Positions 50,888 to 59,488 of a DNA stretch of 64,000 nt are shown in pieces. This stretch comes from Chitinophagaceae bacterium. Its GTDB lineage: Bacteria; Bacteroidota; Bacteroidia; Chitinophagales; Chitinophagaceae. Each line of letters opens with the position of its first letter. Positions within the stretch are counted from its first letter, which is position 1. The stretch is taken from positions 1,178,001 through 1,242,000 of the forward strand of contig JANINS010000003.1 in the NCBI GenBank assembly GCA_024508725.1, given 5' to 3'. Under the pieces are notes generated by a model, which saw only the letters and a list, made by a program, of their open reading frames with translations, was not told the origin of the DNA and searched no databases. A program made the translations under genes and the position numbers.

Positions 50888-51850
50888 TCAACCTTTCCTG
50901 CCGATCACCTTCTTCGCAGCTTCAACAATGTAATGAGTGTCTAAGCCATATTTCTTCAACAGTTCGATGGGTTTTCCGCTTTCGCCGAAAGTATCTTTAG
51001 TGCCGATGTATTCTATTGGTATCGGGAAATTTTTTGCAGCAACCTGTGCAATGCTATCACCCAATCCACCGATGATGTTGTGCTCTTCAACAGTAACGGC
51101 ACATTTGGTTTTACGAATAGAATTGATCACCGCTTCTTCATCAAGCGGTTTGATGGTGTGTATATTGATCACTTCTACACTCAATCCCTGCTCTTCAATT
51201 ATTCTGCCTGCTTCAATAGCTTTCCAAACCATGTGGCCGGTAGCAAAGATCGAAACATCTGTTCCATCGCTGAACTTTTGTGCTTTGCCAATGATGAAAT
51301 CACTTCCATCTGCAGCAGTAAAGTTGGGCCATTTAGGACGACCAAAACGTAGGTAAACAGGACCTTCATAATCAGCAATGGCCATCGTTGCAGCCTTGGT
51401 TTGATTATAATCACATGGAACGATCACCGTCATTCCGGGAAGCATTTTCATCAACCCGATATCTTCTAATATCTGGTGTGTTGCACCATCTTCTCCCAAT
51501 GTTAGACCGGCATGCGAAGCACAGATCTTTACATTCTTACCTGCATAAGCAACTGACTGACGTATCTGGTCGTACACTCTCCCTGTAGAAAAATTCGCAA
51601 ATGTGGTGGTATAAGGAATCTTTCCACCAATGGTCATGCCTGCAGCAATACCGATCATGTTGGCTTCTGCAATACCACATTGAACAAATCTTTCCGGGAA
51701 ATCTTTGACGAACTTGTTCAGCTTCATCGATCCAAGCAGATCGGCTGTAAGTGCTATTACGTTAGGGTTTTGTTTTGCTACTTCGTAAATACCATCACCA
51801 AAACCACCCCTGGTTTCCTGTTCGTTCTGAATTTGAATGTCTTTAAGCAT
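50888..51850 (-). CDS. Transketolase, C-terminal subunit (split form)
   Basis: A 320-residue protein matching the pyrimidine-binding and C-terminal domains of transketolase: ETRGGFGDGIYEVAKQNPNVIALTADLLGS, RFVQCGIAEANMIGIAAGM (the Glu that activates thiamine diphosphate), HAGLTLGEDGATHQ and VTVEEHNIIGGLG. In split transketolases the N-terminal subunit supplies the diphosphate-binding domain. That half is not next to this gene, which is followed upstream by galE. The start at 51850 is preferred to a longer frame. The two chains together move two-carbon units in the pentose phosphate pathway. Confidence 0.88.
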   Translation of the reverse strand: MLKDIQIQNEQETRGGFGDGIYEVAKQNPNVIALTADLLGSMKLNKFVKDFPERFVQCGIAEANMIGIAAGMTIGGKIPYTTTFANFSTGRVYDQIRQSVAYAGKNVKICASHAGLTLGEDGATHQILEDIGLMKMLPGMTVIVPCDYNQTKAATMAIADYEGPVYLRFGRPKWPNFTAADGSDFIIGKAQKFSDGTDVSIFATGHMVWKAIEAGRIIEEQGLSVEVINIHTIKPLDEEAVINSIRKTKCAVTVEEHNIIGGLGDSIAQVAAKNFPIPIEYIGTKDTFGESGKPIELLKKYGLDTHYIVEAAKKVIGRKG

Positions 51851-51868
51851 GCCTGTTAGAATTGGCTG

Positions 51869-51900
51869 CAAAGTAACGGAAGGGAATTGTTTCACGCAAA
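51869..51900 (-). promoter_or_regulatory. Promoter of the transketolase gene, -33 and -7 elements
   Basis: On the minus strand TTTG (51897-51900) and TTACTTTG (51869-51876, one base off TAnnTTTG) are separated by 20 bases, the spacing expected for the Bacteroidota housekeeping sigma factor. This is the only place in the window where I see both elements well spaced. Confidence 0.5.
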
Positions 51901-51989
51901 GGAATTGTTGGGACTGAGCTTCGAAGTGGTTAACCTAAGAAATAAGCAGGTTGATAAAAAATGAACTTACAACGCAAAGAACGCAAAGG

Positions 51990-52011
51990 TTTCTTCACTA
52001 AAGTGAAGAAA
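51990..52011 (-). terminator. Hairpin after galE
   Basis: TTTCTTCACT and AGTGAAGAAA form a perfect 10-bp stem with a 2-nt loop, just past the galE stop. The T run is weak. Next to it ACGCAAAGA occurs twice in tandem. Confidence 0.55.
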
Positions 52012-52016
52012 GGGTA

Positions 52017-53072
52017 TCAGTTCAAAGAAGGCTTCTGCCTGTTCAATATCTCTTCATCGGCTTTCACCTTCTGTTCCCATTTCCAGGCAGTATCCATCAT
52101 CTCTTTTAAGTTGTACTTTATCTTCCAGCCTAGAGTTTTCACCGCAAGATCATTGTTAGCGTAAACAGCAATAACATCTCCCGGTCTTCTCGGCCCTACG
52201 GTATAATTTAGGTTAATGCCACTTACTTCTTCAAAGGCTTTGATGGCTTCAAAAACAGTTACACCATTACCGGTTCCAAGATTAAAGGTTTCGCAATTGT
52301 GTTTGTTCTTTTTATCGATCAGATATTGAACCGACAAAGTGTGTGCATTGGCTATATCCGATACATGAATATAGTCTCTTAAGCAACTTCCATCTCTTGT
52401 AGGATAGTCACTGCCAAAAACCTTCATCTGTGGCAACTTGCCAATCGCTGTTTGGGTGATGGCAGGTACAAGGTTCGCAGGTTTACCTAAAGGCAATTCC
52501 CCTAAAAGAATAGAAGGATGTGCACCAACCGGATTGAAATATCTTAAAAGAATGCAGGCAGTTTTGTTTTGTGCAGCGAAATCCCGGATGATCCTTTCTC
52601 CCATTTGTTTTGTTGCCCCATAAGGAGATTCGGCAGGTTTTTCAGGAGTTTGTTCTGTTACCGGAATTTCATCTGGATTACCATAAACAGTACATGAAGA
52701 AGAGAAAACGAAATAAGGCACATTAAACTCTTTTACGCACTTTAGCAGGTTGATGAGTGAGAACATATTATTCTCATAATACATCAGTGGCTCTGCTACT
52801 GATTCTCCTACTGCTTTATACGCAGCAAAATGAATGACGCCTTCTATGTCATCATTCTCCTGGAAAATGGCTAAGGTATCGTCGAAGTTTTTAAGATCAA
52901 CATGATAGTTCTTTACCTTTTTACCCGAGATCTTTTGAATACCATCAAGCAGGTAGGTAGAAGACCTGCTGTTATTGTCAACAGAGATCACATCGAAACC
53001 ATTTTCGAGCAGATCTACAATCGTGTGAGAACCAATATAACCACAACCTCCGGTAACCAGGATCTTTGCCAT
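52017..53072 (-). CDS. galE: UDP-glucose 4-epimerase
   Basis: A 351-residue short-chain dehydrogenase-type epimerase (UDP-glucose to UDP-galactose, NAD bound). The nucleotide-binding motif is TGGCGYIGSH (residues 7-16). DVISVDNNSRSS binds the adenosine ribose. The catalytic Tyr-Lys pair is in SPYGATKQMGER, with FSSSCTVYG holding the catalytic Ser/Thr. Substrate-binding YFNPVGAHPS and RDGSCLRDYIHVSDIANAH are intact. It supplies UDP-galactose for surface glycans or the Leloir pathway. No other gal gene is adjacent. The Pit gene lies 37 bases upstream on the same strand. Confidence 0.95.
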   Translation of the reverse strand: MAKILVTGGCGYIGSHTIVDLLENGFDVISVDNNSRSSTYLLDGIQKISGKKVKNYHVDLKNFDDTLAIFQENDDIEGVIHFAAYKAVGESVAEPLMYYENNMFSLINLLKCVKEFNVPYFVFSSSCTVYGNPDEIPVTEQTPEKPAESPYGATKQMGERIIRDFAAQNKTACILLRYFNPVGAHPSILLGELPLGKPANLVPAITQTAIGKLPQMKVFGSDYPTRDGSCLRDYIHVSDIANAHTLSVQYLIDKKNKHNCETFNLGTGNGVTVFEAIKAFEEVSGINLNYTVGPRRPGDVIAVYANNDLAVKTLGWKIKYNLKEMMDTAWKWEQKVKADEEILNRQKPSLN

Positions 53073-53109
53073 AGAAAAATTAAAGCGGCAAATTACCTAA
53101 AAAGAATTG

Positions 53110-54174
53110 TTAGCTGAACATCTTTACGATGTAGTAAATAATGGCAGCCATTATTGCAGAGATAGGAATGGTTAATACCCAGGCCCATAAAAGATTTACG
53201 GTAACTCCCCAACGTACAGCTGATAAACGTTTGGTAGCTCCTACACCAATGATAGAACCTGATATAGTATGTGTAGTACTCACCGGAATTCCTAAATGTT
53301 CTGTAAGATAAAGAGTGATAGCACCTGCAGTTTCTGCACTTACACCTTCGAGTGGTGTTACTTTAGTGATACGTGTACCCATCGTTTTAACGATCTTCCA
53401 TCCACCACTCAATGTTCCGATGCCTATACATAAAAAGCTGGTGAAAGGCACCCACCAATAATCTTCTACGAAATGACCGAAACGGGCTTTTGATTCGAGT
53501 GTTGTGTATGCCGGGTTTCCTGTTTGCATTTCATAATAGATCACTGCAGCACCAATGATACCCATTACTTTTTGGGCATCGTTACCACCATGGCCAAGAC
53601 TGAAAGCAGCAGAAGATGCCAGCTGCATTTTTTTAAACCAACTGTCTGCTTTGTACGGGTTCGATCGTTTAAAAAGATGTATGATGAGTATTGTAATGAA
53701 AAAAGCGATGAACATTCCTAGTAATGGTGCAAGAAAGATGAACAGGAATGTTGGGATCACTTTTGCATAATTGATCACATCGATGCCATTTTCTGATAAA
53801 CCTCCGGCGTGTGCCAAAGCTGCACCCATAAAACCACCAAGCAATGTGTGGGATGAACTTGAAGGAATACCAAACCACCATGTAAGAAGATTCCAGATAA
53901 TCGCTGCGATCAGTCCCGCAAGAATCACTTCTAAAGTGATATAGTTCTCATGAACTGATTTTGCGATAGTGTTACCGATCTTGAATTCTCCGATCCAGTA
54001 TTTTGAAATGAAATAAGCGGCGAAATTGAATACTGCAGCCCAGAGTACTGCCTGGAAAGGTGTAAGTACTTTGGTAGAAACGATTGTTGCTATTGAGTTT
54101 GCTGCATCGTGAAAGCCGTTGATATAATCGAAGATCAATGCAAGTACGATGATTACGATAAGCAGTGTGAACAT
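53110..54174 (-). CDS. Inorganic phosphate transporter, Pit family
   Basis: A 354-residue membrane protein. The two inverted PD001131-type signatures are present: DYINGFHDAANSIATIVSTKVL (about 16-37) and SLGHGGNDAQKVMGIIGAA (about 192-210), followed by TTHTISGSIIGVGATKRLSAVRWG near the C-terminus. About ten membrane spans are seen. It takes up phosphate with a metal cation, driven by the proton gradient. The DUF47 gene lies 52 bases upstream on the same strand, the usual partner pair. Confidence 0.92.
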   Translation of the reverse strand: MFTLLIVIIVLALIFDYINGFHDAANSIATIVSTKVLTPFQAVLWAAVFNFAAYFISKYWIGEFKIGNTIAKSVHENYITLEVILAGLIAAIIWNLLTWWFGIPSSSSHTLLGGFMGAALAHAGGLSENGIDVINYAKVIPTFLFIFLAPLLGMFIAFFITILIIHLFKRSNPYKADSWFKKMQLASSAAFSLGHGGNDAQKVMGIIGAAVIYYEMQTGNPAYTTLESKARFGHFVEDYWWVPFTSFLCIGIGTLSGGWKIVKTMGTRITKVTPLEGVSAETAGAITLYLTEHLGIPVSTTHTISGSIIGVGATKRLSAVRWGVTVNLLWAWVLTIPISAIMAAIIYYIVKMFS

Positions 54175-54226
54175 GTTATAATATGCTGATTTGCGAATGT
54201 GCTATTTCCAAAAGCACTTATGTTCT

Positions 54227-54874
54227 TTAAGAGTATTTGATGATGATTGATTCGATCACATTAGCTGCGTCTTCACATTTATCAGTGGCGATCTCCATCA
54301 CCTGGTAGATCTCTCTTTTTTTGATCACCTCTTTGGCGTCGTTCTCTTGTTGAAACAACATGTCGATGCTCATATCAAATACATCATCTGCCTGGTTTTC
54401 GATACTGTTTACTTTTACCAGGGCTTCGGTCATCTGGCGGAGATTCTTCATGTCTCTCAAGCCATGAACAGCGATCCTGATCTCGCTTGAACCGTAAGAA
54501 ATAAGATCTGCCAGTTTTTTGATCCCTGTATCATTAGGATTTACCTTGTAAAAGTTGATCTTCTTAGAGCAGGCGAAAATATAATCTGCAATATCGTCTA
54601 ATGCCGATGCCAGGTAGTGAATGTCTTCCCTGTCGAAAGGTGTGATAAAATTTCTGCCAAGCTCTGTAAATATCTGGTGTGTACTGTCGTCGTTCTTATG
54701 CTCCAGATCTTCTATCTGTGCGATGTAAGCAGAACGTTTGTCGTAGTCAGGTTCGTTTACCATTGCCACTAAGATCTTACCCATCTGCTCTACCCTGTCG
54801 GCAACATCTTCAAACAAGCCGTAAAAGATCTTATTCTTTGGCATGAACAGCTTGCCGATGGAATTGATACCCAT
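54227..54874 (-). CDS. DUF47 family (PhoU-like) protein, Pit accessory
   Basis: A 215-residue helical protein, TIGR00153/DUF47. DRVEQMGKILVAM..., DLEHKNDDSTHQIFTELGRNFITPFDREDIHYLASALDDIADYIF and FDMSIDMLFQQENDAKEVIKKREIYQVMEIATDKCEDAANVIESI match the PhoU-like metal-binding helical bundles. The acidic motif near DREDIHYLASALDDI is typical. DUF47 proteins are thought to regulate the neighbouring Pit transporter. It is the first gene of the Pit operon and diverges from a TonB receptor gene with an operator-like repeat array between them. Confidence 0.9.
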   Translation of the reverse strand: MGINSIGKLFMPKNKIFYGLFEDVADRVEQMGKILVAMVNEPDYDKRSAYIAQIEDLEHKNDDSTHQIFTELGRNFITPFDREDIHYLASALDDIADYIFACSKKINFYKVNPNDTGIKKLADLISYGSSEIRIAVHGLRDMKNLRQMTEALVKVNSIENQADDVFDMSIDMLFQQENDAKEVIKKREIYQVMEIATDKCEDAANVIESIIIKYS

Positions 54875-54895
54875 ATAATGCTATTTATTTGGTGG

Positions 54896-54903
54896 CAAAT
54901 GTA
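54896..54903 (-). promoter_or_regulatory. -7 promoter box for the DUF47-Pit operon
   Basis: TACATTTG on the minus strand is an exact TAnnTTTG match, 21 bases before the DUF47 ATG at 54874. Confidence 0.45.
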
Positions 54904-54939
54904 AATATATGACGACTAAAGCCTGAACGTACTCTATAA

Positions 54940-54956
54940 TTAATAATAAGATAACA
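54940..54956. promoter_or_regulatory. Two further 11-bp-phased TAAYA units
   Basis: TTAATA (54940-54945) and ATAACA (54951-54956) start 11 bp apart. They are nearer the DUF47 start and are not in phase with the main array. Confidence 0.35.
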
Positions 54957-54990
54957 TTGGCTCAAAAAGTACACCGAAAGCTTGTAAGAG

Positions 54991-55029
54991 TTAACACCGA
55001 GGTAATACTGCCATAACAATTCCGTAATA
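54991..55029 (+). promoter_or_regulatory. Operator-like array: four TAAYA motifs at exact 11-bp spacing
   Basis: TTAACA (54991), GTAATA (55002), ATAACA (55013) and GTAATA (55024) start exactly 11 bp apart. CTGATA at 55035 is a weaker fifth unit. An 11-bp period of TTAACA-like units is the form of PhoP/PhoB boxes in Bacillus and cyanobacteria (known), and fits OmpR/PhoB-type regulators bound on one face of the helix. It lies just upstream of a near-match -7 box (TAGTTTCG, 55039-55046) for the TonB receptor gene, where a class II activator would bind. Pho control is inferred from the adjacent phosphate genes. Confidence 0.55.
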
Positions 55030-55063
55030 TGAGCCTGATAGTTTCGCCGCTAAATAACAGGCT

Positions 55064-57856
55064 GTGAAACTGATCACTTATTTACTTCTGCTGCTCTCAT
55101 TTACATCTGATTCTGTTTTTGCGCAAACACAAGGAAAAATATCCGGTAAGATCATCAACGAAAAGAATGAACCGGTTTCGGGAGCTGCCATAAGCATAAA
55201 AGCTGGTACCAAAGGGTCGACATCTGGTGTTGATGGCAGTTTTATCCTGTCTTTACCAGCAGGCAAGTACGAGATCACTATTAAGGCATTGGGATATGCT
55301 ACAAAAGTGATCGGAGATGTGGAAGTAACAGTGAACAGTGTAACAGATCTGAATATTGTACTGCAATCGAGCAGTAAAGATCTTGACAATGTAACCGTTG
55401 AAAGCAGATCGTCAGGCAGAAGGGAAACTGTGAATACTGCTATTGCTTACCAGCGCAATACCAATACTGTTGCTTCGGTGGTTTCAGCAGAAGCCATTCG
55501 CCGTTCACCAGACAGGAATACCAGTGAAGTTTTAAAACGTACTCCGGGTGCCAGTGTACAGGAAGGAAGATTCCTGATCATTCGTGGATTGGCCGATCGT
55601 TATAACCAGGCAATGCTGAATGGTATTATGCTTACCAGCACTGAAGCAGACCGTAAAACATTCTCTTTCGATCTTATTCCTGCACCAATGATCGATAATA
55701 TCGTGATCAACAAAGCCTTTGTTCCTGAATATCCCGGGGAATGGGCTGGAGGTCTTGTACAGGTGAATACAAAAGATATTCCTGCCAAAGCATTTTTAAA
55801 TATCCAGATCGGTACCGGCTTCAACACACAAACCACCGGCAGAAACTTCCTGAAAGAACAGCAAGCCGGTAAATGGGATTGGCTGGGAATTGATGATGGA
55901 ACACGAGCACTACCTACTGCTTACACAACTAAAAGTGGTTTCGATACATTGAATAGTGTTTTAAAAACTGCAATTGGTAAACAACTCCGCAATTCATGGT
56001 CTGCTAAAAACAGTACTGCTGCACCCAATATTTCTTTCCAGGCAAATGGAGGTTTCAATACAAAGTTCTTTGGTAAAACACTGGGCGGAACGTTTGGATT
56101 GATCTACAACAGGAACAACCGTTACATCAAACAAGGCAATATCTCTAACTCGCTTTCAGGAACAACTTTCAGCCAGAATTATAACCTGGAAGATGACAGA
56201 TATGTGCAAGACATTAATTGGGGTGCCTTAGGTAGCTTATCGTACCAGATCGATCAGCGAAATAAAGTTTCTGTAAAGACTTTGATGAATGTGAGTGCTC
56301 CCAACTCAGTAGTAGCACGTGAGGGTGTTGATTATAATCGTGATGAACTGGTAAAAGGGAATGAATTTGCATTCAAACAAACCATCTTCAACAGCACGCA
56401 GATCGCAGGAGATCACAAGCTGGATAACAATCTTTCTTTTAAATGGTACGGATCATTCAACATACTTGATGTATATGTGCCTGATCAGCGAAGAATACTT
56501 TATTCCACTCAAAGAAACACCAGCAATCCATATCTGTTGCTGATATCAAATACACTTTCTCAACAAAGCGGAAGCAGGATATTCCAGGATTTGAGTGATT
56601 ATATCTATACAGCAGGTGGTGATCTTACTTACAACTTCAACATGTTTAAATTAAAACAATCAGTGAAAGCTGGTTACATGTTACAGGTGAAAGACAGGTT
56701 GTACGATGCAAAGCTTTTCGCTAATTACCTGCCATCAGATAATGCAACGTTAAGACAGTTATCGCCTGATGTAATATTCGATCCATCCAACTTTGGTAAT
56801 GGAGAACATAACAGTAATTTATTTGCTTTCGATGCCATCAAGGGTACCAACTTCAGGTATATGGCCAATACGATCCTTAATGCAGGATTTCTTCAACTCG
56901 ATAATCAGTTCACAAGGAACCTGAGAGTTGTTTGGGGATTACGGGTAGAAGATTATGATCAGTTGGTAGGAAGCGTAAAGACCTGGGATCCTCGTCATAC
57001 ACACATTATCGTAAGAGATTACCTGCCTGGATTGAATGCAACGTATAAGCTGAATAAGACAACCAACATCAGGCTCTCAGGTTCACAAACAGTGATCCGT
57101 CCTGAGTTAAGAGAATTATCATACCTAAACCTTTATGATTTTGAATTGAATGCTTCTGTACAGGGCAAGCCAACACTCGAGCGAACGAAAGTTACCAACC
57201 TTGATCTGCGTTATGAGTTGTATCCACAGGCAGGTGAGATGTTGACTGTTGGTATTTTTTATAAGTACTTCAATAAACCGATCGAACAGATCTTTAATGA
57301 AGGCAGTGGTGGAGCAAGTACATTCAGCTTCCAGAATCCTGAGAAAGCAACTGCTTACGGCGCAGAGATCGAGTTTAGGAAAAAGCTTGATTTCATCCAC
57401 CTGAAGCACTTCACTTTACAAGCGAATGGTTCTTATATGAAGAGCCGCATCACCGATAAAGGATTGAAGGTTGACAGGCCATTGCAAGGTCAATCACCTT
57501 ACCTGCTGAATATTGGTTTGATGTACGACTTACCTAAACATGGTTTTACTGCAACTGTACTCTTTAACCAGGCCGGCGAAAGGATCTACCTCGTAGGAGA
57601 TATCACAGCAGGTGCAGGGTCACCGGATATTTACGAAGCACCAAGACCTGTACTGGATCTTCAGCTAAGCAAGAAAGTGATTAAAGATCGTGGTGAGTTC
57701 AGGCTCAATGTTTCAGACATACTTAACCAGACGCAGTATTTCTACCAGAATGCAGATGATAAAACAGCTTTCCAGAAATCATCTGACGCATATCGGTTCA
57801 CTCGCAAGTTCGGAACAACAGTCAGCCTCACATTCAACTATGCTTTCATAAAATAA
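55064..57856 (+). CDS. TonB-dependent outer-membrane receptor next to Pit-DUF47
   Basis: A 930-residue receptor starting at a GTG (MKLITYLLLLLSFTSDSVFAQ is the signal). A carboxypeptidase-like domain follows (GKISGKIINEKNEPVSGAAISI, about 24-105). The plug region has VVSAEAIRRSPDRNTSEVLKRTPGASVQ and FLIIRGLADRYNQAMLNG. The barrel is long and ends in SLTFNYAFIK. It stands first in a pair with a beta-helix lipoprotein, 34 bases apart. The substrate is unknown; divergence from phosphate-transport genes and the 11-bp array suggest a phosphate or phospho-compound ligand (inferred). The GTG is the only start near the signal peptide. Confidence 0.88.
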   Translation: MKLITYLLLLLSFTSDSVFAQTQGKISGKIINEKNEPVSGAAISIKAGTKGSTSGVDGSFILSLPAGKYEITIKALGYATKVIGDVEVTVNSVTDLNIVLQSSSKDLDNVTVESRSSGRRETVNTAIAYQRNTNTVASVVSAEAIRRSPDRNTSEVLKRTPGASVQEGRFLIIRGLADRYNQAMLNGIMLTSTEADRKTFSFDLIPAPMIDNIVINKAFVPEYPGEWAGGLVQVNTKDIPAKAFLNIQIGTGFNTQTTGRNFLKEQQAGKWDWLGIDDGTRALPTAYTTKSGFDTLNSVLKTAIGKQLRNSWSAKNSTAAPNISFQANGGFNTKFFGKTLGGTFGLIYNRNNRYIKQGNISNSLSGTTFSQNYNLEDDRYVQDINWGALGSLSYQIDQRNKVSVKTLMNVSAPNSVVAREGVDYNRDELVKGNEFAFKQTIFNSTQIAGDHKLDNNLSFKWYGSFNILDVYVPDQRRILYSTQRNTSNPYLLLISNTLSQQSGSRIFQDLSDYIYTAGGDLTYNFNMFKLKQSVKAGYMLQVKDRLYDAKLFANYLPSDNATLRQLSPDVIFDPSNFGNGEHNSNLFAFDAIKGTNFRYMANTILNAGFLQLDNQFTRNLRVVWGLRVEDYDQLVGSVKTWDPRHTHIIVRDYLPGLNATYKLNKTTNIRLSGSQTVIRPELRELSYLNLYDFELNASVQGKPTLERTKVTNLDLRYELYPQAGEMLTVGIFYKYFNKPIEQIFNEGSGGASTFSFQNPEKATAYGAEIEFRKKLDFIHLKHFTLQANGSYMKSRITDKGLKVDRPLQGQSPYLLNIGLMYDLPKHGFTATVLFNQAGERIYLVGDITAGAGSPDIYEAPRPVLDLQLSKKVIKDRGEFRLNVSDILNQTQYFYQNADDKTAFQKSSDAYRFTRKFGTTVSLTFNYAFIK

Positions 57857-57890
57857 TTACATACTAAAACGATTTAAATAGCAATTACAA

Positions 57891-59345
57891 ATGAAAAAGC
57901 TCCTCTTCTTACTTACCTCAGTTGCAGCGTTGGCAAGTGTAAGCTGTAGAAAGATCGAATCAGATGGCCAGGTAGTGATCGTTAACACCGGTGGCGGTTC
58001 ATCTAACTCAGGACAAACCATTACATTGAGTGGACGTATCAATGCAGACACTACATTAAAGAAAGGAAACACTTATATCTTAAAGGGCCTGGTATATATT
58101 GTAGGAAATCATACCATCACGATCGAGCCTGGTGTTACGGTAAAAGGTTCTTTCAGTGGATCTGATGTTGCTGCACTCATCATTACACGTGGTTCTAAGA
58201 TCATGGCGCAAGGCAGTCCTGCTGAGCCAATTGTATTTACTTCTGCTGCACCTAATCCGCAATCGGGTGATTGGGGTGGTATCGTAATATGTGGTAAAGC
58301 ACCGATCAATACATCTGTAAATGGAACAGCAGGTTTGTTCCAGGTAGAAGGTGGAATTGATAATGCAAACGGAGATGGTTTGGCCGGAAGCGGTGATGCT
58401 GTTGCTCCAACACCTGTTCCCAACGATAATTCAGGAGTGTTGAGTTATGTAAGAATTGAGTATGCTGGTTATGCATTTCAGCCCGACAAAGAGATCAACA
58501 GCTTAACGCTGGCTGCTGTTGGTAGCGGAACAACCATCGACCATATACAGGTGATCTATGCAAAAGACGATGCGTATGAGTGGTTTGGCGGAACAGTGAA
58601 TTGTAAATACCTCATCGCTTATAAAACACAGGATGATGATTTCGATACGGATAATGGTTACAGTGGTAAAGTACAGTTTGGTATCATCATTCGTGATTCG
58701 CTGATCGCTGATATCTCTAACTCGGAAGCTTTTGAAAGCGATAACAACGCTTCAGGTACAGCAGTAACGCCTAAGACTTCTGCGATCTTCAGTAATATTA
58801 CTGCGATTGGTCCAAGAGCCACATTAAACAATGCTGGTAATACTTTATTCAGAGGTGCTACGCACATCCGGAGAAATACAGCGATCTCTATCTTCAATTC
58901 GATAATTATGGGTTGGCCAAGAGGTATCGAGATCGATGCAACTACAGGAACTTCTACTGCATTGAATATTGAAGACAGTTCACTGCGTCTCAGGAATATC
59001 ACATTAGCAGGAAACACTGTTAATACAAGATTTTCAGGTACAGCAGGAGCAACGATCAGCAGTGACGCCACCTTCAGTACGTGGTTTACGAATAGTTTTT
59101 ATAACAACGATATTCTTACCAATGCTTCTGATGCAAAACTGATCCAGCCATTCAACTATATAGCTCCGGACCCTACACCTTTTGCAGGAAGCAATGGTAA
59201 CCAGAAGATATTAAGCGGTGGAAGCTTTACCGATGCAAAATTCAATGGCGATACGTTCTTCGATAAAACAGTAACATTCCGTGGCGGAGTAGCACCTGCA
59301 GGTGACCTGGCAAGCTGGTGGAAAGGTTGGACTGCTTGGAAATAA
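57891..59345 (+). CDS. Beta-helix lipoprotein paired with the TonB receptor
   Basis: A 484-residue exported protein. The N-terminus MKKLLFLLTSVAALASVSC ends in a Cys at 19, a relaxed Bacteroidota lipobox (SVSC). After a Gly/Ser-rich linker (NTGGGSSNSG) the sequence is a run of short strands and turns such as ILKGLVYIVGNHTITIEPGVTVKG and NTAISIFNSIIMGWPRGIEID, typical of a right-handed parallel beta-helix. No T9SS C-terminal signal is seen; it ends ASWWKGWTAWK. It is probably a surface-exposed partner of the receptor, like SusD in position but not in fold. Confidence 0.72.
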   Translation: MKKLLFLLTSVAALASVSCRKIESDGQVVIVNTGGGSSNSGQTITLSGRINADTTLKKGNTYILKGLVYIVGNHTITIEPGVTVKGSFSGSDVAALIITRGSKIMAQGSPAEPIVFTSAAPNPQSGDWGGIVICGKAPINTSVNGTAGLFQVEGGIDNANGDGLAGSGDAVAPTPVPNDNSGVLSYVRIEYAGYAFQPDKEINSLTLAAVGSGTTIDHIQVIYAKDDAYEWFGGTVNCKYLIAYKTQDDDFDTDNGYSGKVQFGIIIRDSLIADISNSEAFESDNNASGTAVTPKTSAIFSNITAIGPRATLNNAGNTLFRGATHIRRNTAISIFNSIIMGWPRGIEIDATTGTSTALNIEDSSLRLRNITLAGNTVNTRFSGTAGATISSDATFSTWFTNSFYNNDILTNASDAKLIQPFNYIAPDPTPFAGSNGNQKILSGGSFTDAKFNGDTFFDKTVTFRGGVAPAGDLASWWKGWTAWK

Positions 59346-59376
59346 TGCTGCAATTATTGGAGGTATATAAAAAATC

Positions 59377-59401
59377 AAAGCCGGATTCTTCCGGCTTTTT
59401 A
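59377..59401 (+). terminator. Terminator of the receptor/lipoprotein operon
   Basis: AAAGCCGGA, TTCT, TCCGGCTTTTT: a strong hairpin with a T run, 32 bases after the stop. Confidence 0.88.
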
Positions 59402-59451
59402 AGCCTCTTCATCACCCATAAAAATTTTATTTCTTATGTGCATTTAGATAT

Positions 59452-59471
59452 CGCCCCGATTCTTCGGGGCG
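59452..59471 (-). terminator. Hairpin near the end of the AraC-type regulator gene
   Basis: CGCCCCGATTCTTCGGGGCG is a strong stem 18 bases past the stop of the minus-strand regulator gene. On the minus strand the run after it (ATATCTAAATG) is not T-rich, so it is a weak terminator candidate. Confidence 0.45.
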
Positions 59472-59488
59472 TGTTTGTTAGATCCTTT

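Noticed and set aside
51961-52164. A plus-strand 67-residue frame after galE
   Set aside because: It runs antisense into galE and begins with a short tandem repeat and hairpin; nothing supports translation.
57891-59345. T9SS-type secretion of the beta-helix protein
   Set aside because: No C-terminal sorting domain is visible and the N-terminus carries a lipobox-like Cys, so lipidation is more likely.
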